The notes: generated from the sequence alone by a model not told the origin. A stretch of DNA of 64,000 bases from Amphiura filiformis (GCF_039555335.1 NC_092644.1:49985281-50049280), one strand, 5' to 3'. Counted from the stretch's first letter, positions 34,531 through 47,505 are shown. Numbers and translations: made by a program.

Positions 34531-35514
34531 TACAGTCATACCTCACTTATCAGGACCTATATATCGAGGGTTTAGGACAAGAAGGTAATATCTGCAATAG
34601 CTGTCAGGTGTCATATTTTTAGATGTGTACAAGAGGGCGCACCACCAAATCACTCCACGTGAAATTCGTTAAAAATAGTCCACCGCTTATTTGAGCTTGT
34701 TGCGGCTTTATTTTCAAAACGTATTGTCAAAATTTGCCCATTTTCAGCTCATTTGCTTCTGACAAGTGTCTACATGACAAAATATGTTTTATTTTAGAGA
34801 TGGAGTTTTGGTGCGAATTTGGACAATGTCCGGTTTCGAAAATTGAGTGATTTTTTAAGGTTAAATTTGCACACTTTTTCTTTGCGGCAAAATAGCAAAA
34901 AAAGACGACGGTTAGCAATATATTCCGTTGAAAGAATAATATTCTATACATGATTAGCTTTAATTTGATACCAAACTTGATAGATGAAATACGTTTTTGA
35001 ATTGCTGAGCGCCATCCAAAAACAAGTCTTTCCCTGTGTATTTCAATGGCGCATTTAATGGTGGTGCGCTCTCACTAATATAGAATGCAGAATTTGTCAA
35101 ATTGTCTATGGGACAGCTATGAGCTATTGCAGATAAGACCTGGCCGCAAACCCTCAATACTCTGAAGCATTGGGAGAACAACAATTGATGATGTCACAAC
35201 ATATGATGTCACAATTTCAACACTTTAAACATTCAATGCAGAATGACACATAATTCACATATCTGGATATTTCACTTATCCAGCCAATTCGCCGCCGTAG
35301 TGCATGTTAGAATATAACCGTTGCTAGGTGAACTAGCTCACACTTTCATTGTTACAAACCACTGATCGAAATGATCACAACACAGCCTATGACATATCAT
35401 AATTCGGAACAGGTGTATGAGCCCAGGCTTGAACCAGTAACCAATGGTTACTAACATGCACTACGGCAGTGAATGCTTAGTCCCATCATGACTGGATAAG
35501 AGGGTTACACTGTA
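34531..35514. mobile_element. pogo/Tigger-like nonautonomous element
   Basis: Left end TACAGTCATACCTCACTTAT, right end inverted TACAGTGTAACCCTCTTATC. This CAGT...CCTC...TTATC form and the flanking TA suit pogo-type Tc1/mariner elements. A nested inverted repeat (AGAGGGCGCACCACCA, TGGTGGTGCGCTCT) lies inside. The right end is interrupted by a 178-bp MITE. No transposase frame recognised. Confidence 0.6.
35292..35469. mobile_element. 180-bp MITE, copy 2, inverted
   Basis: Reverse-oriented relative of 33857-34036 (GATCGAAATGATCACAACAC, GGAACAGGTGTATGAGCCCA, CAGTAACCAATGGTTACTAA). Inserted into the right end of the pogo-like element. Confidence 0.9.
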
Positions 35515-37504
35515 ATGAGGCTTCTATTGTTTGCACACAAGCCAATATATGAGACCATCCACCACAAAGTGGATGTAATGTTGGCAGAATTATTTCTGAA
35601 ATATGCTCCTTTGAACCTTTCAATGAACATTAAAAAACAAAGGATCTCTCAACTTATTTATTGATTTTTACTACCTTCATAACAAGAAATGTGGACATAA
35701 TATTTGAGAATTTGCCTGTCCAATATCTCAAGAAGGGAAAATGCTGACTTAACAGCTCGTTTGTGGTGGACGGTGACATTTTTGATGTGTTTTGTCAAAT
35801 AATTATGTGTAGCCAACAAAGATACCACCTATTTATTCTAAATCACAAATGCAATGGATTGTGATGTAGGTCAGAAATATGTACAGCAAAATGTAAATAA
35901 TTTATTATATATGTATATTATGATTTTGAAGGCTCACAAACACAAGGCCTAATGTCCATTGAGAACAAGGTATTTGACGATTTGGTTATATTATAGAACC
36001 ACATGATGTGAGCTTGGTATAGTGACTTATAATATAACTATAAAGTTATGGAGACTTTATTTAAAAGAAATTTTTTTTTCCTGAAAACATTGATACCAAA
36101 TTTCATTTCTGAAAAATAATTGGAAGTGAGGCCTTGTGTTTCCCAGCCGTCAATATATGAGGGTGTAATTTAGTGAATCGTGTGGAGTTTTTTTTTAAGC
36201 ATGTGAGATAACAGTATTCTGAATTTTGGCTGCTACTATGATGGGTTAGAGGTCTAAAGCGAACATACTTGTATCATTTTTCAAGAAGTGAACAAATTGG
36301 ACACAGATTTCAGAAATTAAAGAAATCAAATCCAATCTTCATTATAATGGTTATTATAGCAAGATGTCAAATCCAATCTTCATTATGTTGTTAAAATTCC
36401 AAACAAAACGTCTTTCAGCCATCATGTTTCACAGGCTAAGACTAAAAAGATATGAATTTTCATGGAAAAAGTGGGGATAGGGTTTTGATCCAACCATTCT
36501 CTCATTTAGAGTCTTTCTACTTTATTTTGACCAGTGCTGGATTTAAAAAAATGATCATTTTTATTATCTATGTATAATATGTTTGTACTTTCCACGTATG
36601 AAATATCCCCACAAGTTTCATTTTTTCATATTTATTATTTTTTCATTCTCTTGTGAAACATGACTTCCATTGAAGTCACTCACTATTTGTAAAATGGCAC
36701 CTTGGATTTCAAATTTGCTAAGTAGATTTCAAATGTATATATATACTTTTTATACAAATTGATAATATATACTTAAAAATGATCACTTTAATAAGAAATA
36801 AACTTTTATAATTATGATGTATTTCTGTTTCTAATAAGGAACATCAAATGATATGTGGTAGCAGTGATGTTTGCATAAAATGCTTGTCTTATTTCGTTAT
36901 GAATTGTTCACATAAATGTGGCAAGAATACATTTTCAGGTGAAATGTACTAATTATTTTAAAATGTTCCATGGTATAGACAAAAGGGGTGCAGGGGAGTG
37001 TATGAGGTACCCCATCCCAGTCCAAAGGCCTGTTAAATGTGTAGTACAACTGCTAAGCTGGAGCATGAAGTACAAGGTCCGAAGGTTATTTTAAGATGTG
37101 GAGGCATTTTGGATTTGATGCCTGGTCACTGCTAGAGGTCACGATAGTTCATACAGGGGTATAAAAATTGAAAATGCTCCAATTTTGTTGAATGATATAC
37201 TAATTTTATTTGTCTGCTCATAAGGATTGAAACAATGTTTAGTTTGCCCTGTATGAAATTTCTTGACCTCTAGCGGTCACCAGGAGTTAAATACAAAATG
37301 GCTTCATGTCTTAAATTAAACTTTGGACCTTCTACTTCATGCATGGAAACTCCCTTGATTTTATCATGAAGTGCACAATGACCCCTAGTTTGGGAGCTTA
37401 ACAGCTGCACTGATCTTAGTAAAACGCTTCTTGTTTCTCAATCTATTTCAAAATTCTAAATCTATGACTATTGATTTTTGGTCAACAATTATTGGTTAGA
37501 AGCT
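35515..37504. other. Intergenic, nothing recognised
   Basis: AT-rich, with runs of ATATAT near 35900 and 36740 and AATAAA words, but no reading frame, RNA gene or inverted repeat I could support. Confidence 0.4.
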
Positions 37505-38255
37505 CAGAATTAGTTGAAACAGATTTAACCCTAACCCTACACATGGTTTTTTTGCTATCGGAAGGGAAAGAGAAAAACAAAAAAGGGTCGAAGGTGAAGA
37601 AAGAAGTCACTTGGTACCCCCGGGATTCGAACCCAGGACCCCTCGCATGCCACGCACACGATCACTGACATGTAGATGCCGAGGTACGTGTACCTGCCGA
37701 GGTACGCGTAGCTGCCGAGGTACGTGTAGCTGCCGAGGTACGTGTAGCTGCCGAGGTACGTGTAGCTGCTGAGGTACGTGTAGCTGCCGAGGTTTGGCTG
37801 CCCCGGGCAGCAATTCCCTGGGTATTTATGACTTAGGCTGATTGCGTCATCAAGTCATGTGGAATGCATGCACGCAGAGTGGTTTTAATAGTGAGCTTTA
37901 GTGAGACCTAGTTGGGTTAGGGTTAAGGAGGCCTTACTCTAGGAAAAACATGCATATTAACCCTAACCCTACACATGGTTTTTTTTGCTATCGGAAGGGA
38001 AAGAAGAAACGAAAAAGGGTCAAAGGTGAAGAAAGAAGTCACTTGGTACTCCCGGGATTCGAACCCGGGACCCCTCGCATGCCACGCACACGATCACCGA
38101 CATGTAGCTGCCAAGGTTTGGCTGCCCCGGGCAGCAATTCCCTGGGTATTTATGACTTAGGCTGATTGCATCATCACGTCATGTGGAATGCATACACACA
38201 GAGTGGTTTTAATAGTGAGCTTTTGTGAGACCTAGTTGGGCTAGGGTTAATAACA
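37505..38255 (-). mobile_element. Two direct copies of a tRNA-derived SINE
   Basis: On the minus strand each copy has a B box (GGGTTCGAATCCCGGG), a tRNA-like upstream part (CGATCGTGTGCGTGGCATGC in variants) and a tail AAGTGACTTCTTTCTTCACC then CGATAGCAAAAAAACCATG. Copies lie at about 37520-37830 and 37960-38160, separated and followed by the shared segment GGTATTTATGACTTAGGCTG...GTGAGACCTAGTTGGG. Same family as 11435-11840. Confidence 0.75.
37680..37795. repeat. 18-bp minisatellite inside the SINE
   Basis: GCCGAGGTACGTGTAGCT repeats about six to seven times where the second SINE copy has the sequence once (TAGCTGCCAAGGTTTGGCTG). The HVPRQL-repeat reading frame on the minus strand is a by-product. 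Confidence 0.85.
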
Positions 38256-38659
38256 AATAGTTGTTGCAGTGCAGGACATATTTGACTGGTGTGTGAATCA
38301 GTCCTTATGCCTTGTTCAGGGTTCCCACGGTCCTTGAATTTGAAACCACCTTTTCAAGGCCTTGAAAGTCTTGGAAATCTGCACAAGGTCCTTGAAAGTC
38401 CTTGAAAATTGGAATTTTACCGAAAGTATAATTTTTACAAAATTTGGGTAGCGAAGAGGAGCTGTCACTTTCGTTAATATGTGCCGCATGGAGAGCCGCA
38501 TCATGATTTTTGTGTTTGGGTAAATCCTTGAAAATTGTGCTTTTGGACCTTGAAAGTCCTTGAATTTTAAAGGCTTCAAGGTGTGGGAAACCTGTTTGTT
38601 GCGTTTTTCCATAGACTTCTATATCAAACCAACTTCATGCACTTGGAGTACTAGAAACG

Positions 38660-39320
38660 TTCGGCCATTGCAGTTGAGGGTCATACACCTTCAGTGGAAG
38701 ACATGACCTTAATCTTCCATACTGGGAGTGTGCATTTCAAATGGGTACCTGTATGGGTGACTCCATTTGAAATTTACACCCTCTATGTGTAAGATTAGGA
38801 TCATGCCCAGGGGGGCCACTTATATGCTTTTATGTGTTGTCATCATCAAGCAGGCCCTCAAATTTCACACCCTAAACACGGATCTCGAGCATGTGAAAAT
38901 ACCTACCCTAATCACTGACCTTCTTGTAAAAAAGGGAGGCTTTTCATTGACTACTAATATTTAGGCACTTTTTTCACCAACCACCATAAAAAGGTACCCT
39001 TTTCACTGACCAGAAATACCAAAAAGGTGGTCAATAAACCGGCCCTTCATGTCCTCCAAATCCATACCTTCAATCGCCGACCTCATGTATGTAAAATCCA
39101 TACCCTAAACGCTGACCTGTGTTGAAATGTATACCCTTTTCCCCAAAATAGCATGAAATAGCTACCCTATTTCGCGGTCCTCGCGGACCGCGACTATGCG
39201 TGAAAAAAGTACCCTTTCCCGTGGATTTCTGCTCGGTGATGACAACACATATGTATTGAGTGGCCCCCCTGGGGGATCATGTCTTTTATATGGATTTCAA
39301 GTGGAATAGCTCATTATGTA
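38660..39320. mobile_element. Hairpin MITE (family of 13232-13411), split by a later insertion
   Basis: GGAAGACATGACCTTAATCT, GGGTACCTGTATGGGTGACT and TGTGTAAGATTAGGATCATG on the left resume after the insertion as GTCTTTTATATGGATTTCAA and GTGGAATAGCTCAT, as in the intact copy in intron 3. Confidence 0.8.
38806..39273. mobile_element. hAT-like element (CCCAGGGGGGCCACT ends)
   Basis: Perfect 15-bp terminal inverted repeats CCCAGGGGGGCCACT, with further symmetry to about 45 bp (TGTGTTGTCATCA). Exact 8-bp target duplication GGATCATG at 38798-38805 and 39274-39281. 468 bp, interior CGCGGTCCTCGCGGACCGCG palindrome, no transposase. Confidence 0.92.
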
Positions 39321-39906
39321 TCCCATGTTACATTTGTAAGTAGCCGTCTCTTCAGTAATTGATGATGCAACTGTGGGTACCAATCAGAGGAGATATCTTA
39401 CCCTTCCCAGAATCCTTTGCAACATCATATATCACATTTCATCAAATGACATTCCCATAATTACTTGGTACATGTTCCGTATGTTTCCAGTTTGAGAATA
39501 AACTGGTTAAACCTTCATCGATAGTTAAGAAATAAACATACTTTGCAAGATCTGGATGTGCTATGTTCATTGAGGTACATTTCATCACTATTAACCCATG
39601 TTGCACTAGATAGCAAATCAATATAGGAAATTAAAATGGGAGAAATGCATTATGGGAAGTGTAAGATATTTTCTCTGGGTACCAATCCTTTGATCAAATT
39701 TGTAGTTATGTCAACATGTTATTGCAGACTTCTTAATGCATTTCATACATCATTCACACCTATGTGAAAACACCGGCAAACATGGATGATGAACCATTTT
39801 TTGTTCCTATCTAAATGTACGTGTTTGACTTGTCTTTTTTATCCAAGTATGAAACTGACCCTGCAACGGTAGCTGCTGTCAATGGCTATCACACATTTGT
39901 ATGCTG

Positions 39907-40074
39907 CAGGGGTGTGATTTGTCTGGATTTTTCCGGATTTTTGTGGCCAAAATGTACGCAATTTTATTGATTTTCAGCCTGTTTTAGGGTATATTTGCGG
40001 CTCGATTTTACGCTGTTTTTCTGGATTTATTTGCTATTTTCTGGATATTTCACGAGCTTTGAATCACACCCCTG
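39907..40074. mobile_element. MITE with CAGGGGTGTGATT ends
   Basis: CAGGGGTGTGATT and AATCACACCCCTG at 168 bp. End form resembles hAT, but the flanking 8-mers (GTATGCTG, ACGCTGTT) do not match. Confidence 0.6.
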
Positions 40075-40565
40075 ACGCTGTTTTGGATATAGAAACAATA
40101 TCCACGGACATCCACAGTTCCTGTGTCAAGGAGCCGCTGACGTACGTAGGTCCTATGAGCCAACAATTTTTCATGTGTGTGTCATCGTTTGTTGGTGTTT
40201 ACAAAAGCGCACACACCCCTATACACAAGTTCACGCACCCCAATAGTACCCCCAGACATTTAGTGTGTCATTTCATTTTACTGAGTGTTCATATTAATTA
40301 CAATGTAATTGTCACTTATTTTTCAAATTGATTATATAAAATAAAGTATCTGAGTATATTAATTGTTTGTGGTCGTGTGTTAGTAGTGTTATTATATTTT
40401 TTGGTTTTGGCACAATCACAATTTTTTTTTTAAACAAACTTGAAATTTTATCCCTCATTCACTTTGCTCATGGGTTTTTTCAGTCAAAATCAATTCAATC
40501 TATGTATACAGCAAAAGAAATCCCCAATATGCAAAATGTGAGTCAGTCAGGCTCTTAGAATATTT

Positions 40566-43500
40566 TTGCCTTCCCTAATCTATAAGACCCACTGGTTCAC
40601 ATCACTTCCCTAATGCTAATCTAATGGTTTAAATCACTTTCCTAATCAAAGACCTGGTTTAAATCACTTCCCTGTAAAGACCCACTGATTCAAATCACTT
40701 CCCTATAGTCTGTAAGACCCCTTGGTTTAAATCACTTCCCTGTGCAAGCTTATACAGGCCCGCTGGTTCAAATCACAAAGACCCCCTGCCTGGTTTAAAT
40801 CACTTTCCTAATCAAAGACCCCCTGGTTTCAATCAATTCCCATTAAAGACCCCCTGGTTTCAATCACTTCCCTTATCTGTAAGACCCCTTGGTTTAAGTC
40901 ACTTTCCTATAAAGTCCCTAATGTTAATCTAATGGTTCAAATCACTTCCCTGATCTAAAAGACCCCCTGGTTTAAATCACTTCCCTTTCAAGATCCACTA
41001 ATTCAAATCACTTCCCTGATCTAAAAGACCCCCTGGTTTAAATCACTTCTCTATAAAGTCCCTAATGTTAATCTAATGGTTCAAATCACTTCCCTGATCT
41101 AAAAGACCCCCTGGTTTCAATCACTTCCCTTATCTGTAAGACCCCTTGGTTTAAGTCACTTTCCTATAAAGTCCCTAATGTTAATCTAATGGTTCAAATC
41201 ACTTCCCTGATCTAAAAGACCCCCCTGATTTAAATCACTTCCCTTTCAAGATCCACTAATTCAAATCACTTCCCTAATCCATAAGACCCCCTGGTTTAAA
41301 TCACTTCCCTATAAAGTCCCTAATGTTAGTCTAATGGTTCAAATCACTTCCCTAATCTGTAAGACCCTTTGGTTTAAATCACTTCCCTATAAAGTCCCTA
41401 ATGTTAATCTAATGGTTCAAATCACTTCCATAATCTGTAAGACCCCTTGGTTTAAATCACTTCCCTATAAAGTCCCTAATGTTAATCTAATGGTTCAAAT
41501 CACTTCCCTAATCTGTAAGACCCCCTGGTTTAAGTCACTTCCCTATAAAGTCCCTAATGTTAATCTAATGGTTCAAATCACTTCCATAATCTGTAAGACC
41601 CCTTGGTTTAAATCACTTCCCTATAAAGTCCTTTAAATGTTAATCTAATGGTTCAAATCACTTCCCTAATCCATAAGACCCCTTGGTTTAAATCACTTCC
41701 CTATAAAGTCCCTGGTTCAAATCACTTCCCTAATCCATAAGACCCCCTGGTTTAAGTCACTTCCCTATAAAGTCCCTAATGTTAATCTTATGGTTCAAAT
41801 CACTCCCTAATCCATAAGACCCCTTGGTTTAAATCACTTCCCTATAAAGTCCCTGGTTCAAATCACTTCCCTAATCTGTAAGACCCCTTGGTTTAAGTCA
41901 CTTCCCTATAAAGTCCTTTAAATGTTAATCTAATGGTTCAAATCACTTCCATAATCTGTAAGACCCCTTGGTTTAAGTCACTTCCCTATAAAGTCCCTAA
42001 TGTTAATCTAATGGTTCAAATCACTTCCCTAATCTGTAAGACCCCTTGGTTTAAATCACTTCCCTATAAAGCCCCTAATGTTAATCTAATGGTTCAAATC
42101 ACTTCCCTTATCTGTAAGACCCCTTGGTTTAAATCACTTCCCTATAAAGTCCCTAATGTTAATCTAATGGTTCAAATCACTTCCCTAATCCATAAGACCC
42201 TTGGTTTAAATCACTTCCTATAAAGTCCCTAATGTTAATCTAATGGTTCAAATCACTTCCCTAATCTGTAAGACCCCTTGGTTTAAATCACTTCCCTATA
42301 AAGTCCCTAATGATAATCTAATGGTTCAAATCACTTCCCTAATCCATAAGACCCCCTGGTTTAAATCACTTCTCTATAAAGTCCCCAATGTTAATCTAAT
42401 GGTTTAAATCACTTCCCTAATCTGTAAGACCCCTTGGTTTAAATCACTTCCCTATAAAGCCCCTAATGTTAATCTAATGGTTCAAATCACTTCCCTAATC
42501 TGTAAGACCCTTGGTTTAAATCACTTCCCTATAAAGCCCCTAATGTTAATCTAATGGTTCAAATTACTTCCTTATCTGTAAGACCCTTGGTTTAAATCAC
42601 TTCCCTATAAAGTTCCTAATGTTAATCTAATGGTTCAAATCACTTCCCTAATCTGTAAGACCCCTTGGTTTAAATCACTTCCCTATAAAGTCCCTAATGT
42701 TAATCTAATGGTTCAAATCACTTCCCTGATCTGTAAGACCCCTTGGTTTAAATCACTTCCCTATAAAGTCCCTAATGATAATCTAATGGTTCAAATCACT
42801 TCCCTAATCCATAAGACCCCCTGGTTTAAATCACTTCCCTATAAAGCCCCTAATGTTAATCTAATGGTTCAAATCACTTCCCTAATCTGTAAGACCCTGG
42901 TCTAAATCACTTCCCTATAAAGTTCCTAATGTTAATCTAATGGTTCAAATCGCTTCCCTAATCTGTAAGACCCCTTGGTTTAAATCACTTCCCTATAAAG
43001 CCCCTAATGTTAATCTAATGGTTCAAATCACTTCCCTAATCTGTAAGACCCCTTGGTTTAAATCACTTCCCTATAAAGCCCCTAATGTTAATCTAATGGT
43101 TCAAATCACTTCCCTGATCTGTAAGACCCCTTGGTTTAAATCACTTCCCTATAAAGTCCCTAATGATAATCTAATGGTTCAAATCACTTCCCTAATCCAT
43201 AAGACCCCCTGGTTTAAATCACTTCCCTATAAAGTCCCTAATGTTAATCTAATGGTTCAAATCACTTCCCTAATCTGTAAGACCCTTTGGTTTAAATCAC
43301 TTCCCTATAAAGTCCCTAATGATAATCTAATGGTTCAAATCACTTCCCTAATCCATAAGACCCCCTGGTTTAAATCACTTCTCTATAAAGTCCCCAATGT
43401 TAATCTAATGGTTTAAATCACTTCCCTAATCTGTAAGACCCCTTGGTTTAAATCACTTCCCTATAAAGCCCCTAATGGTTCAAATCACTTCCCTAATCTG

Positions 43501-45505
43501 TAAGACCCCTTGGTTTAAATCACTTCCCTATAAAGCCCCTAATGTTAATCTAATGGTTCAAATCACTTCCCTTATCTGTAAGACCCCTTGGTTTAAATCA
43601 CTTCCCTATAAAGTTCCTAATGTTAATCTAATGGTTCAAATCACTTCCCTAATCTGTAAGACCCCTTGGTTTAAATCACTTCCCTATAAAGTCCCTAATG
43701 TTAATCTAATGGTTCAAATCACTTCCCTAATCTGTAAGACCCCTGGTTTAAATCACTTCCTATAAAGCCCTAATGTTAATCTAATGGTTCAAATCACTTC
43801 CCTAATCTGTAAGACCCCTTGGTTTAAATCACTTCCCTATAAAGCCCCTAATGTTACTCTAATGGTTCAAATCACTTCCCTAATCTGTAAGACCCCTTGG
43901 TTTAAATTACTTCCCTATAAAGCCCCTAATGTTAATCTAATGGTTCAAATCACTTCCCTAATCTGTAAGACCCTTGGTTTAAATCACTTCCCTATAAAGC
44001 CCCTAATATTAATCTAATGGTTCAAATCACTTCCCTAATCTGTAAGACCCTTGGTTTAAATCACTTCCTATAAAGTTCCTAATGTTAATCTAATGGTTCA
44101 AATCGCTTCCCTAATCTGTAAGACCCTTGGTTTAAATCACTTCCCTATAAAGCCCCTAATGTTAATCTAATAGTTCAAATCGCTTCCCTAATCTGTAAGA
44201 CCCCTTGGTTTAAATCACTTCCCTATAAAGTCCCTAATGTTAATCTAATGGTTCAAATCACTTCCCTAATCTGTAAGACCCCTTGGTTTAAATCACTTCC
44301 CTATAAAGTCCCTAATGTTAATCTAATGGTTTAAATCACTTCCCTAATCTGTAAGACCCTTGGTTTAAATCACTTCCCTATAAAGCCCCTAATGTTAATC
44401 TAATGGTTCAAATCACTTCCCTAATCTGTAAGACCCCTTGGTTTAAATCACTTCCCTATAAAGTCCCTAATGTTAATCTAATGGTTTAAATCACTTCCCT
44501 GATCTTTAAGACCCCCTTGGTTTAAATCACTCCTTTAAAGACCCTTGGTTTAAATCACTTCCCTATGAAGCCCCTAATGTTAATCTAATGGTTCAAATCA
44601 CTTCCCTTATCTGTAAGACCCCTTGGTTTAAATCACTTCCCTATAAAGTTCCTAATGTTAATCTAATGGTTCAAATCACTTCCCTAATCTGTAAGACCCC
44701 TTGGTTTAAATCACTTCCCTATAAAGTCCCTAATGTTAATCTAATGGTTCAAATCACTTCCCTAATCTGTAAGACCCCCTGGTTTAAATCACTTCCCTAT
44801 AAAGCCCCTAATGTTAATCTAATGGTTCAAATCACTTCCCTAATCTGTAAGACCCCTTGGTTTAAATCACTTCCCAATAAAGCCCCTAATGTTAATCTAA
44901 TGGTTCAAATCACTTCCCTAATCTGTAAGACCCCTTGGTTTAAATCACTTCCCTATAAAGCCCCTAATGTTAATCTAATGGTTCAAATCACTTCCCTAAT
45001 CTGTAAGACCCCTTGGTTTAAATCACTTCCCTATAAAGCCCCTAATGTTAATCTAATGGTTCAAATCACTTCCCTAATCTGTAAGACCCCTTGGTTTAAA
45101 TCACTTCCCTATAAAGCCCCTAATGTTAATCTAATGGTTCAAATCACTTCAATCTGTAAGACCCCTTGGTTTAAATCACTTCCCTATAAAGTCCCTAATG
45201 TTAATCTAATGGTTCAAATCACTTCCCTAATCTGTAAGACCCCTTGGTTTAAATCACTTCCCTATAAAGTCCCTAATGTTAATCTAATGGTTTAAATCAC
45301 TTCCCTGATCTATAAGACCCCCTTGGTTTAAATCACTCCTTTAAAGACCCAATGGTTTGAATCGCTTCCCTATAAAGACCCACTGGTTCAAATCACTCCC
45401 CTAATCTATAAGACCACCTAGTTTTAAATCACTTCCTCACAAAGACCCACTGGTTCAAGTCACTTCCCTAATCTAAGACCACCGATTAAAATCCCTTCCC
45501 TACGG
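40566..45505. repeat. 78-bp satellite array, about 4.9 kb
   Basis: Roughly 60 copies of a unit containing GGTTCAAATCACTTCCCTAA, TCTGTAAGACCCC, TTGGTTTAAATCACTTCCC, TATAAAGTCCCTAATG and TTAATCTAAT. Each unit is itself two related halves (GGTTYAAATCACTTCCCT). The edges are irregular, with shorter and mixed half-units (40566-41330 and 45300-45505), and the core (about 41400-45290) is regular. As 78 is divisible by three, a frame with a 26-residue repeat (MVQITSLICKTPWFKSLPYK...) stays open up to 235 codons, but it is broken in many units by 1-2 base changes and shows no sign of selection. Confidence 0.97.
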
Positions 45506-47201
45506 TGGTATTTTAAATATTTTTTTTTCCGATCACCCCACCCTCCCCACACCTAAATAGCGCCTTCATAAGGGCTAAAAACAATCTAAACTTCACATGC
45601 AAATATCCCAGTAGGCCTAGGCCTATAAACTTTCTGGGAAAACCTGGGGGAAATGTGCAAACTTTTGTGAAAATTTGCCATTTTATAACCTAAAATTGAT
45701 ACAAAAATAATAAATGTGTTCAAAATGGGCGCGAAGCGAGTACAAAAATTGCAGTAGGCCTATGATTTAATTTTCTAAAAAAAGGGGGGGCATCGGGTGT
45801 AAGCTGATGAAAAGGGGGGTAAGTAGAGTTTGCCTCAAAAAAGGGAACCATTAGCGTCAATCTGTCTTGAAATGTGGGTGGGGGACATTCAAAAAGTGGC
45901 TGAAAAAAAGGGTCATTTGCCAAGTCCCCACCCAGGATTGACCCCCATGCTATTAACAGGCACATGACGTGTACCAATATGGGAGTGCGGAGTGCCCCCA
46001 AGTCCCGCTCATTCTTAAAGCCATAGGCCTATAAATGTACGATATTTTAAAATGAGTTTGGTCAATTTTTTTTCAAACCTAATTTGTTGGTATAGGCCTA
46101 TTTGGAATGTTTAGGCCTACACATGTCCCAACTTACACCTAAGCCAAATTCACTGTTTTGTTTTTTAGGAAAACAGAGCAAGTTTGAATTAATGTCATAT
46201 TATGACTTTAAATCACCCACAAAACACCATGCACCATAAAAAGCGGCTGAGATAGTAAGTGAGTTTTCTATCATTATACCTCATTAGTTTGGCTAAAATG
46301 ACAAAAAACTTTCCTGACAGTTGTTAGGGCCTAGGCCTATAGGCCCCCTACTAATAGGCCTAATATTTTAGAATATTTGGTAGAGAAGGAACAAATTAAA
46401 ATTTGACCGAAATCGTATAAAGGCTTTAAGTTTTCTAAATCAGCTCATTCCAATGTTTCATCCCTCTCCGTGTTATAATTTGATTTTCTATTTTCAACTG
46501 CTTGGACCCGATTTCTAATTTGAAATGCCGCCATCTGACGTCCTCAAACTTTGGACCAATTTGGAGCCAGACGACGCGCTCTTGGGTGACGGCTGTAATT
46601 ACTCACGAACAGCTGGCGAACGAAGTAGGAGGTGAAGTTCGGGTCAGTGCTGATTGTGGGACTAAAACTTCAACAAAGTTTTCAGCCTTTCCTGTTGCGG
46701 AAGAATGGCATTTAAATTGTTACATACATGCCTGATTATATCCTGAAACTGCTGCGTAGGCCTGGAGGATTTTAGGTTGGAATATTCACCTTAAGTTTGT
46801 TGTTGAAATTAGGCACTAAACTTTCGGTTCTACAATGTAAATGCTAGCCTATGTGCGTTGCTTTGTATGAACTGGTCGCCACAACTTCGAGCATACAAAA
46901 ATATCAACAACCTGCTTCGCCACTGTTCGTCGGTCGTCCCCACCATCAATCCATCACGCAAGCTTTTTGAAGGTATCTAAAATGGAATACAGTTTTAGTT
47001 CTTATATCTTATTCAGTTGAATCTATCAAACAATTTGGAATTAGATGGAATATTAATTCTCTTGTTTGAACCTTGGTGAATGTCTCAAATGATATAGAGT
47101 TTATTGATGTTAATTATGCACAGATGAATAACTTCACAAGTTGATGTACATGTAAGTGGATAATCAGACAGCCCATGTGGAAACACTTATCATCAAACAC
47201 C
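45506..47201. other. Upstream region of the thrombospondin-like gene
   Basis: Dense AGGCCTA words (45610-46350), then a GC-richer stretch (46500-46980; GCCGCCATCTGACGTCC, GACGACGCGCTC) that could hold the promoter or 5' UTR. A short frame at 46502-46735 resembles nothing known to me. Confidence 0.35.
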
Positions 47202-47334
47202 ATGGCTTCTCATCAAGTGTTCAGCTTATTGTTAATAACTTTGTTAGCAGCAACAAATTATGTGTATTGTAAACAGGCAAGTGATACACAAGGAACAGCG
47301 CATCAGCAGTCAAATGTTACCCATCCCTTTCCAG
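47202..47334 (+). CDS. Thrombospondin-like protein, coding exon 1 (signal peptide)
   Basis: ATG at 47202 opens MASHQVFSLLLITLLAATNY, a short n-region and hydrophobic core, with likely cleavage after VYC (about residue 23). A polar linker follows with an N-glycosylation site (NVT). Donor CCAG|GTGAGT begins at 47335, leaving one base of a glycine codon that the TSPN exon at 50784 completes exactly. The start is chosen because it places the signal peptide first and the phase fits. Confidence 0.8.
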
Positions 47335-47505
47335 GTGAGTAATCTTTGCTTTTATCGCAGAAAAGAAGAAAAAAATTTTAAACCTGTCATTATTAATTAT
47401 ACAAAAATTGACTGTTTACACAAATTCATTGTGTACATGCATGCTTGTGCTAGCCTTTGAGTTGATAGTGTTTCAAAGTAAACAATTTATAACTTGTTTG
47501 ATGAT

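Noticed and set aside
37607..37813. HVPRQL-repeat protein on the minus strand
   Set aside because: Translation of an 18-bp minisatellite within a SINE.
44588..45295. 235-residue ORF with a 26-residue repeat
   Set aside because: 78-bp satellite unit keeps the frame open; other stretches are broken by small indels and no start context or splice signals support a gene.
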